From Siphonodentalium dalli (lineage: Eukaryota; Mollusca; Scaphopoda; Gadilida; Siphonodentaliidae): a stretch of DNA of 64,000 nucleotides. The stretch covers positions 116,331,319 to 116,395,318 of the forward strand of contig CP136066.1 of assembly GCA_032622095.1 (NCBI GenBank), in the 5' to 3' direction. A program made the translations under genes and the position numbers. The stretch's first letter is position 1. Each line of letters opens with the position of its first letter. A model generated the notes under the pieces. The model was given only the letters and a program-made list of their open reading frames with translations, made no database searches and was not told where the DNA came from. Shown here piece by piece: positions 12,165-22,380 of this stretch.

Positions 12165-12830
12165 GTAGCTGGTGGACCCTACTTCGTCCGGGATGTTCCC
12201 CTCTGATTTTCGGAGAATTGCGCGATTTAACCTTGAATTGACCATTTTAAAGGTGAACGTCATGTCGGTTCACGATTTGACCCGTCCAAAACACTCCCCG
12301 GACAAAAGTCACGACAAAAATACCCGTCGAAATCCGCCCGGCTTTACCCGATTTGACCTTGAATTGACAATTTTGAATGTCAAGATCAGGTCAGGGTCAT
12401 AATTTGACTCACCCGAAACACTCCTGGGACAAAAGTAACAGTAGGTATTATATTTCGTTGAAATACTTCCGTTTTACCAGATTTGACCTTGAATTGATCT
12501 TTTTGAATGTCAAAGTCAGGTCGGGGATCAAGATTTGACCCGTCCAAATAGTCCAGAAACATGCCTACATCAGCACGTTCGAGAACATGGTCCCACGTGA
12601 AATTGGACCCGTCCATATTGCTCCCGGGATCGAAGTAGTCCTACACACAATTTTTTAGTCGGATCGGTCAAGGTCCAGAAACATGCCTATGAGCGAGGTC
12701 AAGTTGACACGTTAAATACCAAATCCGAGTCGGATCAGTCGAGCAGTGTTAGAGTCTATAACACATACACACATGCATTCATGCATACACACATACATAC
12801 AGACAGGTGTTCCAAAATGTATAATCGATA
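12165..12830 (+). repeat. Tandem-core 'pearl'-like repeat, copy 2
   Basis: It begins CTACTTCGTCCGGGATG, has three diverged units of about 127 bp with TTGACCTTGAATTGA and ACCCGTCCAAAACACTCC, and ends with a CA/CAGA-rich stretch and GTGTTCCAAAATGTATAATC. The order and tail match the 480-1675 element. It sits at the right end of the 3.28-kb insertion. Confidence 0.75.
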
Positions 12831-12893
12831 GCTACAACAATTCTATGGTAGATAGTTCACGGCCGACCTGATGCATGCATCTTAGTTTTCTTG

Positions 12894-12981
12894 TAATTAA
12901 TATTGTCCCATCCTGCAGCTTTTTTATGCGGCAGAGATTTGAGAAGGGAACTAACTTCAGACGAGGTTACTGGATATATTA
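12894..12981 (-). pseudogene. LINE M ORF2 fragment between two insertions
   Basis: This 88-bp piece reads PVTSSEVSSLLKSL and KKAAGWDNIN on the minus strand, the lead-in to the RT domain. It aligns with FPVTCQELKSVYKSL and NKAVGWDNVA of LINE P. It joins in frame across the foldback element on one side and the 3.28-kb insert on the other, which is the key evidence that all these pieces were one ORF. Confidence 0.9.
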
Positions 12982-14284
12982 GGGACATGACAATCTGCGG
13001 GATGGGATGGGATATGGGACAAAACGACAATCTGCGGGACAGAATTTCAAATTGCGTGGGACGGCCGATATATCGAGGAATACAGGGCGTAGGGGGCTCA
13101 TTTTGGTGTCTAACGAAAGGCCCACATTCGCCCTATCCACACATATTAACCCCACCACTGACCGGACATAAGAAGTTGCATTATTTGATCGACAACTGAC
13201 CTAACATGGGGTGGAATTTGGGATAAAATGACAATCTGCGGGACAGGATTTTCAAATTGCGTGGGACGACCGATATCTCGAGGAATACAGCGCGTAGAGG
13301 GCTACTTTTGGTGTCTAACGAAAGGTCCACATTCGCCCTATCCACACATATTAACCCTGCCACTGACCGGACACCGGAAGTTACATTATTCGTTCAAACC
13401 AGTTGATATATTTTGTAACTTGGCTTTTAGTCGCTGGGCTCCGGCATCTGGGCTTTTAGTCACAACTGAAATAAAAATAAGTGAGAATATCTTGGAGCGA
13501 ATTTCTGCAACAATTTCACCGCCTGGTGGACCCATTTGGAAAATAATACATTCCCTGTGTCTAATTCTACATTTTGATATACTATACGCCCCATTATATT
13601 GAATATACCGGCTGAAATCGATCCTGTAATTGTAAACATCGAGTCTATTTTTAGCTGTTTTATTGGAGCGTGTTTGCGTGTTCGCCATTACAATATTCGC
13701 ACTAAAACAGCCATATTGTAGCTAAAAACGAATGCACAGTATTCCACTGCGTTATTTGATACCTAAAACTTTTTGTTTGCTAGTGTATTCAACGAGAAAT
13801 CTAAATTCTAAACATTAATGTCGAACGCAGTTTTTCGTGTTTGTGGAATTTTATGTTAGGTCAGTTGTCGACCGAATAATGTACCTTCCGGTGTCCGGTC
13901 AGTGGCAGGGTTAATATGTGTGGATAGGGCGAATGTGGACCTTTCGTTAGACACCAAAAGTAGCCCTCTACGCGCTGTATTCCTCGAGACATCGGCCGTC
14001 CCACGCAATTTGAAAATCCTGTCCCGCAGATTGTCATTCTATCCCAAATTCCACCCCATGTTAGGTCAGTTGTCGATCAAATAATGCAACTTCTTATGTC
14101 CGGTCAGTGGTGGGGTTAATATGTGTGGATAGGGCGAATGTGGGCCATTCGGTAGACACCAAAATGAGCCCCCCTACGCCCTGTATTCCTCGATATATCG
14201 GCCGTCCCACGCAATTTGAAATTCTGTCCCGCAGATTGTCGTTTTGTCCCATATCCCATCCCATCCCGCAGATTGTCATGTCCC
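12982..14284. mobile_element. Foldback transposon with ~420-bp terminal inverted repeats
   Basis: It is flanked by an 8-bp duplication ATATATTA (12974-12981 and 14285-14292). The ends are GGGACATGACAATCTGCGGG and its inverse. The arms run about 12982-13400 and 13865-14284 and contain two related sub-blocks each (CAATCTGCGGGACAG, TTGCGTGGGACG, TCGAGGAATACAG). The unique centre (13400-13865) shows no transposase. Excision restores LINE M ORF2. The 8-bp duplication fits hAT-type integration, but the long subdivided arms are foldback-like; the superfamily is uncertain. Confidence 0.9.
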
Positions 14285-14865
14285 ATATATTACTCGTTCA
14301 TCTATTGGGCTGAATGAATGTTCAGAAAGTTCTTTGGTTATAACTACATTGATTTTCTTAAAGTGGTTTTGATCAAACTCAGGGCTCACCAGTGGGTTAG
14401 AAAAGATTGTTTCATAATATGATGCCCATCCCTCGACTATTTCAGCCGGGGCTCTCAGAATATTACCATTGTGTTTAAAAACTGAATTTGAAAGAACATC
14501 GTTAGATTTTCGTTTAGCATTGAACAATTTGAAAAACGCACTTTGGTCTGCCTCAGCACACCTATCAATGTCTGCGTTAATTGAATCTAAATGTTGTTTT
14601 GAGTATTTGCGATATTCTCTGCGAAAGGTGCGCTTTGCCTCCTTATAACATGAAAATTCAATGCTAACCTCTCCTCTGGGGCGACCTGCCTTCAACCAAA
14701 GAGAACGATAGTATGTTAGTGTATTTCGTAAGCTATTTAGGTGTGAGTTCCAAAATGATTTAAGGAAGGGTTTGAATGATCTCTGAGGTATGTTCATCTG
14801 AGCCGAGTTACATATCGCGCTTATGAGATCATTGTAATAATTGTCTTGTAAGTGTGTGTTCTTAA
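14285..14865 (-). pseudogene. LINE M ORF2: endonuclease-RT linker
   Basis: Read from 14865 down, the piece starts in the TTAA codon and continues NTHLQDNYYNDLISAI, KPFLKSFWNSHLNSL, TYYRSLWLKAGRPRGE, AFFKLFNAKRKSNDVL and WASYYETIFSNPL. The same order occurs in LINE P (KPFWNKELNSL, YRSIWIRDGRPRA, SFFRLFNLKRSKR, WGDYFEQLYTPL). It has no internal stop. It connects in frame to the endonuclease piece across the TTAA-flanked insert and to 12981 across the foldback element. Confidence 0.9.
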
Positions 14866-15689
14866 AGTGACACAACAATCTTCACCAATATACCCCGATT
14901 GACTGAAGCAATAATATATATACATGTATATACGGCGGAATCCCGCAGATAACTATTTTTAGCCACAATTCCAATCCGAGCGATCCGATTGGTCCGCGAC
15001 CTTTCGTCACCAATTTGATACTGATACGATTGTTTTTACGACTTGGGAATAATAAATCCACTCTCATTCTCAAGACGAAGTAAATTAATTAAAACCTAGT
15101 TAGAACGTATATTTGAATTAGATTATCTGAGTTTTAACTCGGTGTATGGTGCGTTGAATGGGAATGTTGGGTCGTCACATATGAATTCAACGATTATTGC
15201 CTGGAAAACTGGTCAAATACTCGTTTCGAATAAGTTCGTGTGTTGTTGACATTGTAATTGAATATTGTCAACAGCGGGAATTCTCAGCCTGATGACCAAG
15301 GAGCCGAGTGACTCGGGTCTCAATGGGACCTGTTGGAGAACCAATCGTTCAAACACGCAGATTTAAAAAAAACAGTGTGGGTAGATAGTGTCAGACAAAT
15401 GTACATGTAGCAAGTGCAATTTGACACTGAAATGTACTAAGCTATATATGCATGTATGGCTTTGGATTGGACTGGCTGCATTAGGCCTACACTGACTACA
15501 TACAGGCCCTGCAGATTCAAATTCAACAAGTCTCCACAGTGACCCGTATAGTATTAAAATGACTAATTTCAAAATGTGTGGCCCAATATTAGATATATTT
15601 TTTTGTTGGGGGAAGTGTAGATCATGCCATGAATGATCTCTACTCTGGGTAATATGATTATGAGAGGCCACATTCACATTTATATTGAA

Positions 15690-16110
15690 TTGCGCTTAAG
15701 TGCAATTGAATGCGCTTAAGCAAAATTCACATTTAATTGCTAATCACGCTTAAGTGTAATTCATTATGCTTAAGCATAATTTTAAGCTTAATGCGCAATG
15801 CCTAAGTGTAATTTAGATTTCCATTATACCATACTTAAGCGTATTACATTATGCTTATGCGTAATTCATTTACGATCACACATAATGCATTTACGCTAAA
15901 GTAAAGCGTAATAGAATTGGAAAAACTCCCCTGAAGCTGAAATTGATGCAGTCAATTACGATGCTAGTAATCTTACCATCCGCCCAGAACATTAAACCTT
16001 ACTAAGTTAGATACATGTAGGCCTACCATTACATATAACGTTGCAAGGCAATGCAAAACAATTATGCTTAAGCGTAACGGAGTTACGGTTAAGCGTAATC
16101 AGCCATTAAA
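15690..16110. repeat. Array of CTTAAG-centred palindromic motifs
   Basis: About a dozen diverged copies of TGCTTAAGCGTAAT occur on both strands. The core CTTAAG is palindromic and contains TTAA, the target of the element that carries the array. Spacing is irregular (15-60 bp), so it is not a simple minisatellite. Multiple binding sites for a transposase or host factor are possible but not shown. Confidence 0.7.
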
Positions 16111-16816
16111 TGTTAGATTAATCTCCCATATAGTACTTAATATATGCAATGATAATGTTGTTGTTTGAGCCATCCAAAATTATTTTGGAGTATAAATATA
16201 AGCAGCAAGCGAAATAATTGAAAAATAATTTATTATATATGATAAACAAGCATATTTTTTAAATGTTTAAGCAATAGCTCCTTGTTAGCATTGTTGAAAA
16301 CACTCCATACTGTTGTTCCCCTCGCAGAGCAGATAGAAAACCGTCAATATCACCGACATCAACAACCGACTGTTCCAGGTAGTTCAATTCCACAGTTGTT
16401 TTAACAAAGAAGGAGTGTTCGTATTGTGAGCTGCTGGTACGCAGAAGTTGGAACGATTCTGTGTTGTTACACACCTCCTTCTCCACCGGATTTTGACTGA
16501 CACAGTCCTAACATTTTGTTGGCTGTATTTCCCTTGTGTCTTTCTTCTCGTGTTCTAGATAATCAGGCTTTAGGCAGGGCTGAAATCAACCCCTTGACTA
16601 TTTTGTGGTATTGAACCAGTCACTGTTCTTTTCTTCATTCTTCGAGGGGTGGTAGCTTTACCTCAAACAGCATGCCTGTGACTGATCCATCATCTCGTCT
16701 GTATTTGTTCTTTTCTGTATTTGTTCTTTAAGTTTAAGTCAACATGACCGCTTTCGCAGATTGCTGCTTCCAGCAAGGAAGGATACGCACTACGTTCATG
16801 GCTGAACTAGAGTTGC

Positions 16817-17120
16817 ATATACATGTACTTCCGAGTGTGACTTGATGTGTGGTATTGAAAACAACAGGTATGTATCTGGGTCCGATTGGAACTTGTATAG
16901 ATGTTGGTGTATTTATTTTTGAATTTTATATTCAATATTGATATTTCAAATCTGACAAATTAATATGTAGGTCAAGTGATGTAATTCCCGAAAACAATTA
17001 TCAAAAATATATTTATTGCAAAATTTTATAATTTACAAAGCGGACCCACCAGATAAATACCTGCTGTTTCTTATAGTACCACATCAAGTCACACTCAGAA
17101 GACTGAGAAGTATGCAGGTA
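16817..17120. repeat. Inverted-repeat (MITE-like) segment
   Basis: GAGTGTGACTTGATGTG near 16833 pairs with CACATCAAGTCACACTC near 17082. The pairing continues through CAACAGGTATGTATCTGG versus a diverged CCAGATAAATACCTGCTG. The arms are about 60-70 bp, so the whole may be a small foldback insertion within the 3.5-kb TTAA element. Confidence 0.6.
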
Positions 17121-17334
17121 TGTGCAACTCCGTAACTTTCAGAATTTTGCTCCGCAGATTTGCATGGAAATCCACTGTGACATTCACTTCCCAAAATCCA
17201 TGGCGGAAGACACCCCATTCGCTGCTCTTTCAAATTTTTCGGCATCTTCGCGCTGACGAAAACGTCTTATTTGATCGCATTTTGCCAATTTAAGCTTAAT
17301 ATATATCGTATTTTTCTAACGATATCCTGAAACC

Positions 17335-18220
17335 ATGCTTGCTGTCACCAAAGGCTTTGGTAGTTTTATATACCTTTTTCATGAAAATTTTATCCTATCT
17401 TACTAATAAAGAGAACAGGTGAATAACTAGCCACGAAAGTAGCGAAATGTCCACTGTATACCTAAAATGCCATATTCGGCGCAAGTTCCGGTTTGGTAAA
17501 GGCAGGTTATCATAAGAACATCTAGACCATAATGTACTCGGGTACGAAAATAAAAGCGTGTTCAAATTGGATTGTTCCAACACTTCCAGATATCTCCCCA
17601 ATAAAACAATTGCCTTAGTCACACATTTAAGCAGAACTTAAATAATAGGGTGTCTAGTATTTTATTTATTTATCAAAATGAAACCAAAAAAACGCCAGTT
17701 ACCTAACTGAATATTTTTAATGTAATCATGTCTAATGTAACCAAATGCTGGACGCGAAATGTCTCCTTGCACCATACCAAACGCCCTTGAACTTCAGCAT
17801 TAGTAGGGCCGCTGGGTTGTTTTGCGTACAAAATCCAAAACTCTGTCCAAGGCTGGAACAGCAGGTCGACAATCGAACAGACCTGGATCAATCAGATAGT
17901 CAATCGAGTAGACCCATACAGCAGCAATTCCGATCACAGACGTACGTTTTCAACAATTTTATTTCTTCCAAAAACAGTTTTTCAGGAACAATGTGTGTAC
18001 GGTGAATTAGGTAATATATATATTGGTGTATTGAAGTATATATTAGCATATATGCATACAGACAACTTACATGTGTGAGTTGTTAAAATAATGTTTTAAA
18101 ATTTCGTGATTTCTGCTACAGAATTACTTATATACCTGTTCTCTTTATTAGTAAGATAGGATAAAATTTTCATGAAAAAGGTATATAAAACTACCAAAGC
18201 CTGTGCTGTCACTGACAAAA
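17335..18220. repeat. Inverted repeat, ~85-bp arms
   Basis: AGGCTTTGGTAGTTTTATAT (17352) to GAGAACAGG (about 17420) is repeated in inverse from CCTGTTCTCTTTATTAG (18137) to CCAAAGCCT (18202). The arms are nearly identical and enclose about 700 bp without a recognisable gene. This may be another element nested inside the 3.5-kb TTAA element. Confidence 0.8.
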
Positions 18221-18365
18221 CACAGGCAAGGTATACCCCCAATCTATTTATAGCAATCAGGGGAGATAAACCATGCATGCAGTTTACAGAAGCGTTAGGA
18301 ACAGGCAGTGAACAGCTTATTTCAACAACAACAACATGGTGGCGATTATTTTTGAGTCACTTTAA

Positions 18366-19227
18366 CCTCATAATGAGGTAGTAATTTCTCTAAGTCACTT
18401 TGATAAGTTTGAATATTTTCTTGCATTGAGGAAAATTGTTTCCATTTGAATCGGGATCTATCGGTGTTAGTGTTGAGTTCAGGTTCAATGCTTAGTTCAA
18501 TGTTGAGTATTGTTGTGATAGGTCGATGATTCGAGACATTTAATGCATCATCATCGAGAACATCAAAGCAATTTATGTTGTATTTATCCATTTTGGGAAC
18601 AAAAATGTGGTCAATTACGGAGCCACTTAATCCCGAGGGAGATACAAATGTTGGCAATTGAGCTGAATCTTGAGCAAATATATGTGTTGAGACTAGCTCA
18701 AGTTCGTCAACGAGACACTTTAGTACTTTACAGCGTTCATCGCCTTTATAGAGTGTAGCATTGAAGTCGCCCATGAGTATAATTTTACCTAATGCCCGAT
18801 AGCTGCCACACAGCGTTGATAATTTTTCGATATATTCCTTGTAAAAGTCAAGTGTGTAATTGGTCGAAGGTAGATAAACGTGAAAAATGTAAATGTAACT
18901 AGTTTTCTAAATTTGGACCTGAATGCCTATAATTCTATCATCATTTATATCAATGGTCGATATTCGACCTCCGAGGGTCCTCCTGTTCCAGCAGAGGAAA
19001 ACACCCCCTTTGTTTCTCCCTCTCTGCAATGGCAGACGCTGGGAGAAGTCACACACAGTGTGGAATATGTAGTTCTTGTTGATAGAATTTAGAAAGTGCA
19101 CATTTTTTTGAGCTAGCCAATGTTCGCTAATACCGCAAATATCAATATTCTGGTTTTCGAGAAAATTGCCTAGGTAAGCTGCGCTGGACATAATGCCCGT
19201 CGCATTCCATACAAGAATTTTGATCAT
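18366..19227 (-). pseudogene. LINE M ORF2: APE-type endonuclease domain
   Basis: The start is chosen at the ATG at 19227 (MIKILVWNATG). Motifs in order: VWNATG, GISEHWL, DDRIIGIQVQI, an in-frame TAG at about 18905-18907, then YIFHVYLPSTNYTLDF, GDFNATL, VIDHIFVP and NVSNHRP. The downstream piece is in the same register, so the single stop is the only lesion before the TTAA insertion at 18365. The sequence parallels the LINE P endonuclease closely (WNATG.MSS.AYL; LPSTN.TLDFYKEY) with many substitutions. Confidence 0.9.
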
Positions 19228-19344
19228 AATGATAAAGTGTGTACATAACATTTCAAAATATTTCACAGTGCTTAATATATAGCAATACCAAACAATTAAT
19301 CAATGTGATTAATATTAGAGATATATAAGTACAGCAATCTACCA

Positions 19345-19604
19345 ACATTTACAGTTATCGTCTATCATATCGACGTCCGGACAATTCCATTGGTGTTCGG
19401 TCGCGGTATGCAGGGGACATCGAATGGCGATTCCTGGAACTATGTGGTCTTAAGGGAGTTGAGCTTTGCTGTCTAGGTGCTACTTCAGAAAATGGGACCC
19501 AATCTCTGCATTCAATGTCATGAAACAAAAATTGTCTGCTTTTGACGTCGTCTGCATACTCCTCGTCAACATTGATCCGTCCTGTAGCTGTATGGTGTCT
19601 TGCA
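19345..19604 (-). pseudogene. LINE M ORF1, C-terminal end
   Basis: Reading from 19604 down: ARHHTATGRINVDEEYADDV, FHDIECRDWVPF and an Arg/Ser-rich tail to a stop near 19348. It joins in frame, across the PIF-like insert, to 20840-20940 and aligns with the end of LINE P ORF1. The separate frame and 100-bp gap before ORF2 match the two-ORF layout of P. Confidence 0.75.
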
Positions 19605-19607
19605 TTA

Positions 19608-20836
19608 GGCCCCTCAAAAAAGATTACTTGTTTATCATAGGTTTTTTTTTTCAGGGTAGGGGCGGGAGGGACATTAGTTTTTTGTTTTTTGTTTTGGGAT
19701 CCGATAAGGTAAGTTATCGGGGAAAACGTAATATATAACTACTTTCACAAAACTCATGTTTTATTTCAATCTATTTCGGCACAAATCTAGTTCTCTTCTT
19801 TTCAACAGGCAGTCCTCTCCCTCTGCAAGCTGTGCATATTGGGTAAGATCTTTCATCCAATTGTTCCAGGTCGTCGTCTGTTCCACAATGTATACATATT
19901 CTATCATTACCCGCACTATACCAAGGCAATTCTATCTTGTCTTGGCAATATAGATTTCCCTTAATATAGACGGGTGGATAGTCAGTTTGACACTTTTACT
20001 TTAACAATTGCATTGTCGTATTGGTCGGGGAGGGGTTGCGAACTGTCCAAGGCACCACCCCTGAACATTTCATACACTTGGATGAGACTGGAATGCTCTG
20101 GGAGTGTTGTCCCGTAAAATGGATTAAGAATCTTCGGCCCATCGGTGATTTGAATAATCACAAATCCCATAGTCTATAACGCATAACAGACAAATACTTT
20201 AATTTTATAAAATGCACGGCTTGAAACTATACACAGAAACACGTGTTTCCGGGTTGGCGATTATCGCAATACGATCGGGGAACACCGTGTGCGTAACGTA
20301 ACTATCACAAGTATAATGTACCAGTACTCTGATAACAACTTATCGCCAAATTCATGCTTCAAACATTTTAAACACGTCATCTCCGGCTTCTTTTATTTTA
20401 TTTTTATGAAAATGAATAATAAATGGGGTGATAAATATGTATATAACTACAAATAGAATCAAATTAGCCATTTTCCCGTGAAACTTAGGACAGGCAAGCC
20501 AGGTACAAAAATTGGTGAAATATGAATACGAACGTCAAAGTGTTCCCCTGTCGTATTGCGATAATTACCAACCGTGTTTCCGATAGGTGTACGTGTTTCC
20601 GATAGGTGTACGCGTTTCCGGTAGGTGTGATCGATCGGCGTACCGTGTACCGATGTTTATACTTTGCGTAATGTGACTCCTGGTTATAGTGTAGTCGTTC
20701 TTTGACCGATATTGAGCTCCGCGTAAAGCATATATTGGTGTTCTGGAGATAATATAAAAAAACAAAAAATAATACGCACGGGAGGAATTTTAGGGGCGGG
20801 CGCCTATGATAAACAAGTAATCTTTTTTGAGGGGCC
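19608..20836. mobile_element. PIF/Harbinger-like transposon with TTA duplication (1.23 kb)
   Basis: It is flanked by TTA at 19605-19607 and 20837-20839. The ends are GGCCCCTCAAAAAAGATTAC and its exact inverse, with the pairing continuing through TTGTTTATCATAGG (35 bp or more). Removing it plus one TTA restores LINE M ORF1 across KIMYNARHH. A 3-bp TWA duplication with G/C-rich termini is the PIF/Harbinger signature; the assignment is inference. It carries an unrecognised zinc-finger-like reading (19771-20170, minus). Confidence 0.85.
19771..20170 (-). pseudogene. Unrecognised frameshifted ORF with 4-Cys C-terminus
   Basis: From the ATG at 20170 the minus strand reads GFVIIQITDGPKILNPFYG and YDNAIVKVKVS. 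A one-base shift near 19985 then joins QTDYPPVYIKGNLYC, KIELPWYSAGNDRICIHC and SYPICTACRGRGLP, ending KKRTRFVPK and a stop at 19771. The pattern CxxC-(about 17)-CxxC with a basic tail looks like a zinc-binding C-terminal domain. It lies wholly inside the PIF-like element, so it may be a transposon accessory protein or a captured host fragment. I do not recognise the family. Confidence 0.5.
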
Positions 20837-20839
20837 TTA

Positions 20840-20940
20840 TACATAATTTTTACAACTGTGAATGGAATTTGTTTATAATATAGATGATCCGCAATGTCCA
20901 GGGCTGTAGTGTCGTAACTCAGATTATTTAGGAAAAGTCA
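20840..20940 (-). pseudogene. LINE M ORF1 fragment at the 5' truncation
   Basis: From 20940 down it reads LFLNNLSYDTTALDIADHLY and KQIPFTVVKIMY. It corresponds to VFVSNFVDEVTVYDLKDV of LINE P ORF1. M begins here, so its 5' end was lost at insertion, as is usual for target-primed reverse transcription. Confidence 0.75.
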
Positions 20941-20946
20941 ATCAAT

Positions 20947-22380
20947 GTAATCGATGACGATTCCCCAAATGTGTCAAATCATCGCCCAATTTTGTTCACA
21001 ATTCAATTTCCAGTTGACAATCACGGCATTTACAACGTCACGAACAATAACTCTAAACCAAATTGGAAAAAAGTTAAATCAGACCCTTCAATTTTGCAAA
21101 ATTATCGCAATGCTCTTGACTTAAAGCTATGTGATAGTAAAACTGACATTATTAACGTATCTGAAGTTGATGTTATATATAATGAGATTGTAAGCGCGAT
21201 AACATATGCATCTGATCAGTGTATACCCCGCAAGAGGTTCTCAAAACACCTCAAACCGTTCTGGAATAAAGAACTTAATAGCTTGCATAAAGAAATGAAA
21301 AAGTATCGATCTATTTGGATCAGGGATGGCCGACCCCGTGCTTGCTCTGGTGCTATAAGCTACACAAACTATAAAAACGCAAAGGCACACTTTCGAAGGT
21401 TGTATCGTTTGAAATCTTATAAGTACATTCAGGAAATAAATCATGAAATTGATCACAAAGCTGAAGTTGACCACGACTCATTCTTTAGGTTATTCAATCT
21501 GAAACGGTCTAAACGAGTCAGCCCCAATTATATGTTTCATCACAATGGAAAACTCTTAAGGGACCCTGAAGACATTGTGTGCGCATGGGGTGATTACTTT
21601 GAACAATTATATACGCCACTGACCTCAGAAGAATTTGATCAAACGCATTATACCTCAGTAAATAGTTTTGTCAATGACATAATACAAGAAAAGGCACCTT
21701 CTTCTATTGATAAACTCATTCTCTTTCCAGTTACATGTCAAGAACTCAAATCTGTGTATAAGTCTCTAAGCTTAAATAAAGCTGTAGGGTGGGATAACGT
21801 AGCATACGAGCATATTATATACGGCAGCGACTTACTCACAAATATTTTATCAACCTGCTTATCCGGAATATTTAAATATGGTAAAGTTCCAAAAAATGCA
21901 AAGAAAGGAATAATTATAACTCTACACAAAGGCGGTTCCAAAAGCAAAGATGACTTTAATAACTATAGAGCAATTACATTGATGCCTGCCCTATACAAAA
22001 TTACTGAACGTGTGCTTCAGAACCGAATCGAGAAATTCTATCCCCGTACTCTAGAAGTTGACCCATTGCAGCACGGGTTCCAACAATGTTTTAGCTCAAA
22101 TATGGTGTCGTACATGACACTAGAATGTATTGATTATTGTAAAGATGTTGGTCACAAAATGTACGCATGTTTCCTGGACGCAATGAAGGCATTTGACACG
22201 GTGTGGATCAACGGGTTGTTGTACAAACTATATGATCGCGGCATTCAAGGCCTCTCGTTTTCTCTTATACATAGCCTGATATCTGATGTCCAATGTTCAG
22301 TTAGGTATAACGGTACATCATCCCGTTGGTTCACAGTGTGTCAAGGAGCAAGGCATGGGGGAATATTATCCCCTTCATAC
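20947..22380 (+). pseudogene. LINE P ORF2: linker and reverse transcriptase (first part)
   Basis: The frame continues directly from the P endonuclease: VIDDDSPNVSNHRP, KPFWNKELNSL, SFFRLFNLKRSKR, then RT motifs NKAVGWDN, NYRAITLMPALYKITERV, CFLDAMKAFDTVWINGLLYK (motif A) and GARHGGILSPSY (motif B; the usual Gln is His). There is no internal stop over about 475 codons, the longest intact coding stretch in the window. It is cut by a hAT-like insertion after SPSY; the RT resumes at 22908-22916 with YMIYVNDLI. Confidence 0.92.

Larger units (their letters stand above)
9615..12893. mobile_element. 3.28-kb insertion in LINE M without target duplication (Helitron-like?)
   Basis: The M frame breaks between an AATTA end (12894, minus) and TGAACATTT (9614); direct joining restores DNINYEHFIYGG, matching DNVAYEHIIYG of LINE P. 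The junction is precise (within one base) between A and T, with no duplication of two or more bases. The left end carries a near-terminal palindrome CGGCCAATTTGGCCG, a possible 3' hairpin on the minus strand. Insertion between A and T without duplication plus a terminal hairpin suggests a Helitron-type element, although the canonical CTRR end is not seen. Contents: a 173-bp tandem duplication, a degenerate repeated segment, and a pearl-like repeat. Confidence 0.7.
14866..18361. mobile_element. TTAA-flanked 3.5-kb transposon
   Basis: TTAA lies at 14862-14865 and 18362-18365. The ends are imperfect inverted repeats: AGTGACACAACAATCTTCAC at the left and AGTGACTCAAAAATAATCGC at the right read inward (about 16 of 20 match). 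Removing it and one TTAA restores the LINE M frame across HYEV|KNTHLQ. No transposase frame is recognisable. Internal structure includes a CTTAAG-rich array (15690-16110) and two pairs of inverted repeats. The TTAA target suggests piggyBac- or Kolobok-like transposition. Confidence 0.9.
7370..20940 (-). mobile_element. LINE 'M': non-LTR retrotransposon inserted in LINE P, itself split by four insertions
   Basis: It lies between ATCAGTGTA (7361-7369) and ATCAATGTA (20941-20949), a 9-bp target duplication with one mismatch. On the minus strand it runs from a 5'-truncated ORF1 (20940 downward) through ORF2 (19227 to 7771) to a 3' end with AATAAAG and a short TA-rich tail at about 7370-7385. The same tail (CTCTTCATG, GGAGG, AATAAAG, TA repeat) closes the related copy at 34284. 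Insertions occupy 19608-20836, 14866-18361, 12982-14284 and 9615-12893. Roughly 4.3 kb of the 13.6 kb is M itself. A whole-element inversion or twin priming was considered and excluded because both elements carry their own endonuclease. Confidence 0.9.

Noticed and set aside
13181-14313. Paired identical frames MAGLICVDRANVDLSLD on both arms
   Set aside because: They are copies of the same sequence in the foldback element's inverted arms, not genes.
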